This document shows positions 62,873 through 64,000 of a stretch of 64,000 bases of DNA, one piece after another (position 1 is the first letter of the stretch; every line of letters begins with the position of its first letter). A model generated the notes under the pieces. It was not told the origin of the DNA. It did not search any database and saw only the letters and a list, made by a program, of their open reading frames with translations. The translations under genes were made by a program, and so were the position numbers. Origin of the DNA: CAWIVH01 sp963839475 (GTDB lineage: Bacteria; Acidobacteriota; UBA6911); contig CAWIVH010000017.1 of assembly GCA_963839475.1 (NCBI GenBank), forward strand, positions 806,001 through 870,000. Reading direction: 5' to 3'.

Positions 62873-63103
62873 TTAAGCGGATATCTTCGTGGTCTGGTAG
62901 ATCACCGGCCTGAATGCGGGCGGCGGAATGGGCTTCCCCTCAGACCGGGCGGCTTCAATCCAAGCGGATTTTGCCTTTAGGACTTCAGCGAGTGCCTGTT
63001 CGGGGCTGTCGCCATACGCTGAACAGCACGCAAGGTCCGGGATGTCCGCGATGTAACCCCCGTCCTCATCACTGTAGAAAATGTTGATGTGGTAATCAGT
63101 CAT
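62873..63103 (-). CDS. HicB-like antitoxin, no adjacent toxin
   Basis: A 76-residue protein of the HicB/UPF0150 type: 'INIFYSDEDGGYIADIPDLA', 'CCSAYGDSPEQALAEVLKAK' and 'PPPAFRPVIY'. Its C-terminal 'AWIEAARSEGKPIPPPAF' matches the subgroup often found without a HicA partner. No HicA-like frame lies beside it, and it is distinct from the hicB at 62473. It may cross-neutralise, or be a remnant of a second system. Confidence 0.85.
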   Translation of the reverse strand: MTDYHINIFYSDEDGGYIADIPDLACCSAYGDSPEQALAEVLKAKSAWIEAARSEGKPIPPPAFRPVIYQTTKISA

Positions 63104-63162
63104 TACTCTTTCCCTTCATGGGGATTATATCAGAGAGTCTTCATCGACCCTCCGTGGACCCG

Positions 63163-63606
63163 TTATTTCTTTTGGGGCAATTGAAGCGGCTGGTCGGGAT
63201 CGTATTCAAAGACCAGTCTTCCGGATTTGGCCGCGGCAGGACGCTGCTTCAGTGCTTCGATCCGTTTCTGCACATCGGGCTGGATCGATCCGGATTGATT
63301 TCCGTCTCCCTCGCTCAAGGCGGGCGCTGCTGGCGCAGGCTGCGATGAGGGCTCCGGAGTCCAGACCGTATGGCGCCGGTTCGGCGGCGCCTGCTTTATC
63401 TTCCGCCCCTCCTGCTTAACAAAATCATGAAGGGTGCTGATCGATACCCTCACCTGGCACTTTTCTCCGAGCAGTGGGGACCGGATCTCCCGATAGGTCC
63501 GGCCCATCCGCCGCATCGCCAGGATCAGGTCGCCGTGGGGCGCCAGTCGGGACCGGGCTGCCGGCAGGGGCAGCCCTTCGAGAATTTCCTGTGTCCGGTG
63601 GTCCAT
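63163..63606 (-). CDS. HTH-containing accessory protein of the integrative element (TraK-like look)
   Basis: A 147-residue protein. The N-terminal part (~1-70) has 'RSRLAPHGDLILAMRRMGRT' and 'YREIRSPLLGEKCQVRVSIS', then 'TLHDFVKQEGRK', a resolvase/Trp-type helix-turn-helix like those of small oriT- or mobilisation-associated proteins in integrative elements. The middle is a Pro/Ala-rich linker, and the C-terminus 'GRLVFEYDPDQPLQLPQKK' is conserved-looking and acidic then basic. No enzyme motif. Upstream of its start is an 11-bp-phased CCGAAC array, the obvious candidate target of this DNA-binding protein. Confidence 0.65.
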   Translation of the reverse strand: MDHRTQEILEGLPLPAARSRLAPHGDLILAMRRMGRTYREIRSPLLGEKCQVRVSISTLHDFVKQEGRKIKQAPPNRRHTVWTPEPSSQPAPAAPALSEGDGNQSGSIQPDVQKRIEALKQRPAAAKSGRLVFEYDPDQPLQLPQKK

Positions 63607-63648
63607 TCATCAGCCTCTCTGCCGCCAAAGCGGCCCCGTTTTGCCCGA

Positions 63649-63698
63649 CCGAACAAAAACCGAACGGCAACCGAACAGTTCCCGAAAATCCGCCGAAC
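63649..63698. repeat. 11-bp-phased CCGAAC direct repeat array (iteron/operator-like)
   Basis: CCGAAC starts at 63649, 63660, 63671 and 63693, with CCGAAA at 63682: five units at exactly 11-bp spacing. A further CCGAAC is at 63723. Units vary outside the hexamer. The array begins 43 bases upstream of the minus-strand HTH gene start at 63606. Same-face helical phasing suggests cooperative protein binding. Confidence 0.75.
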
Positions 63699-63727
63699 AG
63701 GATCGGCCTTCTGTCGCATCCGCCGAA

Positions 63728-63747
63728 CCTAAGCCAGAGGGCTTAGG
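63728..63747. promoter_or_regulatory. Perfect 8-bp hairpin CCTAAGCC-AGAG-GGCTTAGG
   Basis: A perfect 8-bp inverted repeat with a 4-base loop, between the last (partial) gene and the CCGAAC array, both genes reading leftwards. There is no T-run on either side, so it is more likely a protein or nicking-site structure than an intrinsic terminator. Confidence 0.45.
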
Positions 63748-63784
63748 GGTGGTGCTTACTCGGACAAAAAGCTTTGCCTGTTGC

Positions 63785-64000
63785 CTATACTTCCAGCTTT
63801 CGCACCTTCAGGCCCATGATGTGGGAAACCACACCATACTGGTGCTTATATGCCCTTCCCGGCTCCACCAGGCAAAAGATCGCCTTCTCCACCATGTCCT
63901 TCAGCAGCCTGTCAAGCGCTTTCCCCTCCACCGTAACCTGATGGGTGGCAAAGAAAATATCCACGCCTATCGTCTCCCTCTGCGTAAACAAACTGGTTCC
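63785..64000 (-). CDS. Partial hypothetical protein at the window edge
   Basis: The last ~70 codons of a minus-strand gene entering from the right edge ('GVDIFFATHQVTVEGKALDR', 'LLKDMVEKAIFCLVEPGRAY', 'KHQYGVVSHIMGLKVRKLEV', stop). The frame stays open to the edge, so the start lies outside. No family recognised. It ends about 180 bases before the HTH gene on the same strand. Confidence 0.6.
   Translation of the reverse strand, partial: GTSLFTQRETIGVDIFFATHQVTVEGKALDRLLKDMVEKAIFCLVEPGRAYKHQYGVVSHIMGLKVRKLEV

Noticed and set aside
1..64000. CRISPR array
   Set aside because: No regularly spaced identical repeats with unique spacers; the only phased repeats (63649-63698) are 11 bp apart.

Overview
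The window looks like a chromosomal segment of a soil-type member of the Acidobacteriota, of moderate-to-high GC. This is inferred from gene content, not from any marker gene. The support is: several Ser/Thr kinases fused to TolB/PD40-type propellers or TPR tails, an ECF sigma factor overlapping such a kinase, five twin-arginine (Tat) leaders on unrelated enzymes, and sugar or polysaccharide enzymes (3-keto-disaccharide hydrolase, GH43-like, sulfatase, xylose-isomerase-like barrel). No rRNA, intact tRNA or CRISPR array was seen.

Layout. 0-6 kb: a Tat-exported TIM-barrel sugar isomerase/epimerase, a Tat-exported metallo-beta-lactamase (MBL)-fold hydrolase, a secreted protein with seven 17-residue repeats and a C-terminal coiled coil, and an EamA transporter. 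6-11.2 kb: a two-gene signalling unit, MASE1-GAF-PAS-PAS histidine kinase followed by REC-PAS-GGDEF(degenerate)-EAL. 11.2-23.7 kb: a tandem duplication of a two-gene module (about 1,390-residue RHS/YD-repeat protein plus a small YD protein with three roughly 100-residue repeats). The two RHS genes are almost identical except at the signal peptide and the last ~135-150 residues. A doubly deleted SDR pseudogene lies between the modules. 23.7-43.6 kb: small membrane protein, GNAT, an esterase/GH43 fusion, a kinase-TPR protein, a Tat protein with an isomerase-like look, a frameshifted kinase-propeller gene, a truncated D-aminoacylase, a sulfatase, an intact kinase-propeller gene, a dienelactone-hydrolase-like protein and an orphan kinase tail. 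43.6-48.7 kb: M20 amidohydrolase, ModA-like binding protein, an MBL hydrolase whose Tat leader is out of frame by one base, and a small secreted protein.

48.7-60 kb is a zone of gene decay: kinase fragments, a broken MntA/HepT toxin-antitoxin pair, remnants of at least two integrase-type transposases, a PQQ-propeller scrap, and an ECF sigma factor whose partner kinase has many frameshifts. Intact genes here are a 3-keto-disaccharide hydrolase, a DUF4197 protein and an HELAH-motif protein.

From about 60.7 kb to the right edge lies the start of an integrative element. Its boundary is a 3' fragment of tRNA-Lys(CTT), followed by a P4-type tyrosine integrase, a hicB-hicA pair, a second hicB-like gene, and an HTH gene preceded by an 11-bp-phased repeat array. 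The orientation of the tRNA fragment predicts that the element continues rightwards and that the intact tRNA-Lys lies outside the window.
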